Assembly (NCBI RefSeq): GCF_900209925.1
Contig: NZ_LT907978.1
Coordinates: 1,361,219-1,425,218, forward strand
Direction of reading: 5' to 3'
Source: Anaerobutyricum hallii
GTDB taxonomy: Bacteria; Bacillota; Clostridia; Lachnospirales; Lachnospiraceae
DNA length: 64,000 bases
The position numbers were made by a program, and so were the translations under genes. A model generated the notes under the pieces. The model worked only from the letters and a program-made list of their open reading frames with translations, ran no database searches and was not told the origin of the DNA. Numbering within the stretch: the first letter of the stretch is position 1; each line of letters opens with the position of its first letter. Shown piece after piece: positions 61,753 to 64,000 of the stretch.

Positions 61753-64000
61753 ATGAGTGAAACAGTAAAAAATAAGCATGTGAAAAAGAAAAATCCTATA
61801 GGACTGGTTTTAAAGACAATAATTACAGTGTTTCTTCTTTTCCTCACCGGGTATGTATGTACTCATTTTATGGAATATCAGAAGAATGCGACAAATCAGG
61901 TAAATAAATATCGGATTGATCAGGTCTGCCAGTTGTCATCCAATTCTATAGTGAGTCAGAAATTTGTGGCAAAGCATAAGCATTTAAAAACAGTAAAAGT
62001 TTATTTTGGAAATGATTATTCCGGACAGGCAAAAGGAAAAGTAGTTCTTAATATTATTGATTTAGATACCGGAAAGAGTCTGGTGGAGCTTAAAAAGAAT
62101 ATCGGTGATCTGGTAAATAATGATTATACAGAGTTTAAGACGAATCTTCAGCTTACGAAAAAGAAAGAGTACAGTATTCAGCTTACGACAAGTGGGGCAG
62201 AATCCGGAAAAGAACCATTAATATTTCAGTGGACAACAAAAGAGAGTGGTTTTCGTGGTAAATTAAAGATCAATCAGGAAGAACAGGGCAAATACCTTGT
62301 TTCTAAATTATATTATCCGGTAACAATTTATCGGCAGTGGGCAGGAATCTGTGTAATGATGGCATTAGTGCTTTTCCTTTTATGGTTTGTATTACCGGCA
62401 CCGGAGGCAGCAAAAAAAGTATTAGGACAGATTTTATTTTTTGCTGCACCACTATTTACATTCTGGTTTGTGGAACGATTTACAGATAATCCGATCCTTC
62501 GAATGAGACAAGCGGAGTTCTGGCTGAATATACTGGTGTATTATCTCTTTTTTGGACTATTATATCTTATATTTAATTCAAGAAAAGTATCCGTTACGGT
62601 TGGAAGCATTTTGTGGTGTATTATCGGAATCGCCAATTACTATGTATTAAGCTTTAAAGGAGCGCCGATTGTTCCGTCAGATATTATGTCGGCACAGACT
62701 GCAGCGAACGTGGCGGAAAATTACACATACAGCATACAGCCAATTTTTGTATGGAATGTTTTATTCCTGCTATTGTATCTGGCTGTATTATGGCGTTGTC
62801 CGTCTTCAAAGAAGCTGACCTGGAAAAAGCGTATTGTTATGCTGGTAGTAATTGGTCTGCTTAGTTCTGTACTCGGACATTTTGTCATAGAACAAAAAAC
62901 GTTAAAGAGCTTTGGAATTAAAAATAATGTGTGGGATCAGAAAAAAGGATATGCTAAAAATGGTCTGTTTTTTGGTTTTGTTTTAAATATGAACTCACTT
63001 GTACAGGAAAAACCTTCAGATTATTCTGTGGAAGCGGCACAGGACATTGCAGAAAAATATGAAGAGAAGTTTGCAAATGATGATTCTGGAAAGAAGAAAG
63101 GCCGCCTTCAAACTGCTGATGGGACAAAACCAAATGTGATCGGCATTATGAATGAGGCATTTTCTGATTTGAGTGTCATTAATGAATTTTCTACAAATGA
63201 AGATTATATGCCGTATATTCATAGTCTGAAGAAAAATACGATCAAAGGTTCTTTATACATGTCAATCTTTGGTTCAGGAACCTGTAATTCTGAGTTTGAA
63301 TTTTTGACAGGAAACAGTATGTCTTTCCTGCAGAATGGAATTATCGCCTACACGCAGGTTGTAAAGGCAAAACTTCCTAATATGACATATCTTTTAAAAG
63401 GACAGGGATACAAAGGCAATCTGGCACTTCATCCATATCTTGCTTCCGGATGGAATCGTGTGCAGGTTTATGATTATATGGGATTTGATCATTTCTATTC
63501 GGAAACCGATTTTAAAAATCCGAAAATGTTCCGAAAATATATATCTGATAAGTCTGATTTTAAAAAGATAGAAGAATTATATGAGAACCGTACAGAGAAA
63601 GAGGAACCATTCTATCTGTTTAATGTCACGATGCAGAACCATGGAGGATTTGACAAGACATATACGAATTTTCATAATGATATCCAGATTACTGACAGCC
63701 ATAAAAATGAGCAGGCTGAACAGTATCTGTCTCTTGTGAAGAAAACGGATAACGCTTTTAAACAGTTGACAAACTATTTTTCAAAAGTAAAAGAACCTAC
63801 GATCATTGTTATGTTTGGCGATCATCAGCCGGCTGTGCAGAGTAGTTTTTATGACAGCTTGTTTGGAAAGAATGCCGGAAGCCTTACAAATGAAGAACTC
63901 ATGAATAAGTACAGAACGCCATTTATTATTTGGGCAAACTATGATATAAAAGAAACAACAATTGATAAGATGAGTGCCAATTATTTAAGCTCTTATGTAA
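61753..64000 (+). CDS. LTA synthase-family sulfatase-fold protein (3' end outside window)
   Basis: A membrane phosphoglycerol-transferase-like enzyme, open to the window edge (749 codons seen). A first helix (about 16-40) is followed by an extracytoplasmic insertion of about 155 residues (41-195), beta-rich (VKVYFGNDYSGQAKGKVVLN), then four further helices to about 400. The sulfatase domain starts near NVIGIMNEAFSDL (461). SGTCNSEFEFLTG carries the Thr nucleophile (T510), and MFGDHQPAV (about 688) is a metal site. Polyglycerol-phosphate or a related wall polymer is the likely product. The ATG at 61753 follows AGCGGAG. Confidence 0.9.
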   Translation, partial: MSETVKNKHVKKKNPIGLVLKTIITVFLLFLTGYVCTHFMEYQKNATNQVNKYRIDQVCQLSSNSIVSQKFVAKHKHLKTVKVYFGNDYSGQAKGKVVLNIIDLDTGKSLVELKKNIGDLVNNDYTEFKTNLQLTKKKEYSIQLTTSGAESGKEPLIFQWTTKESGFRGKLKINQEEQGKYLVSKLYYPVTIYRQWAGICVMMALVLFLLWFVLPAPEAAKKVLGQILFFAAPLFTFWFVERFTDNPILRMRQAEFWLNILVYYLFFGLLYLIFNSRKVSVTVGSILWCIIGIANYYVLSFKGAPIVPSDIMSAQTAANVAENYTYSIQPIFVWNVLFLLLYLAVLWRCPSSKKLTWKKRIVMLVVIGLLSSVLGHFVIEQKTLKSFGIKNNVWDQKKGYAKNGLFFGFVLNMNSLVQEKPSDYSVEAAQDIAEKYEEKFANDDSGKKKGRLQTADGTKPNVIGIMNEAFSDLSVINEFSTNEDYMPYIHSLKKNTIKGSLYMSIFGSGTCNSEFEFLTGNSMSFLQNGIIAYTQVVKAKLPNMTYLLKGQGYKGNLALHPYLASGWNRVQVYDYMGFDHFYSETDFKNPKMFRKYISDKSDFKKIEELYENRTEKEEPFYLFNVTMQNHGGFDKTYTNFHNDIQITDSHKNEQAEQYLSLVKKTDNAFKQLTNYFSKVKEPTIIVMFGDHQPAVQSSFYDSLFGKNAGSLTNEELMNKYRTPFIIWANYDIKETTIDKMSANYLSSYV

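Overview
The window is a stretch of low-GC Firmicutes chromosome. Codon use, strong AGGAGG ribosome sites, a T-box leader, type III glutamine synthetase, EutL/EutP-type genes, a K+-dependent-type membrane pyrophosphatase and DUF975 and YhgE/Pip proteins all suggest a gut Lachnospiraceae, perhaps near Anaerobutyricum/Eubacterium hallii. That placement is inference. I found no rRNA, tRNA, CRISPR array, transposase or phage genes. About 50 genes are present, mostly on the + strand; the first (enolase) and last (LTA synthase-like) are cut by the window edges.

Layout. 1-4901: enolase end, a LURP-one-like protein, an SDR and the Trk potassium system. 5393-9194: a ferrous iron locus (two FeoA, FeoB, a Cys-rich membrane peptide, an atypical Fur-like regulator) with a shared palindrome before feoA and feoB. 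9352-14190: two tandem YhgE/Pip membrane proteins. 14378-16157: a DeoR regulator divergent from a fructose-6-phosphate aldolase/transaldolase. 16413-17950: a cluster of large palindromic elements around a PPC-domain gene. 18094-22292: MarR and a heterodimeric ABC exporter. 22367-27625: a MocR regulator divergent from a CytX-type permease, a NUDIX hydrolase, an EutP-like GTPase and a cation antiporter. 27673-31582: two cell-wall peptidases and two tandem EutL shell proteins. 31594-39901: T-box plus aspS, hppA, a GH25 lysozyme, a second EutP-like GTPase, a small ORF, DUF975 and an unknown protein. 40010-44506: two methionine-cycle enzymes. 44587-48559: a glycosyltransferase, an LCP protein, ilvN and ilvC. 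48809-54927: M16 peptidase, era, recO and glyS. 55344-61725: glnA with a leader hairpin, then folC-folP-folBK-pheA. 61753-end: LTA synthase-like.

Two repeat families are the best candidates for something undescribed. Family 1 (five copies, one of them half) has conserved flanks and a structured loop, but near-perfect 26-34 bp stems whose sequence differs between sites; two copies face each other across the PPC gene. Family 2 (three copies plus remnants) sits directly on the T-tracts of terminators, and one copy carries an extra multi-stem domain.

Two tandem EutL microcompartment shell proteins and two EutP-like GTPases lie within 12 kb with no microcompartment enzymes nearby, which suggests a dispersed or satellite compartment locus. 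The aspS T-box leader appears to read an Asn codon (AAC), and AspRS carries a His seen in non-discriminating enzymes. Together these suggest that Asn-tRNA is made by the indirect transamidation route.
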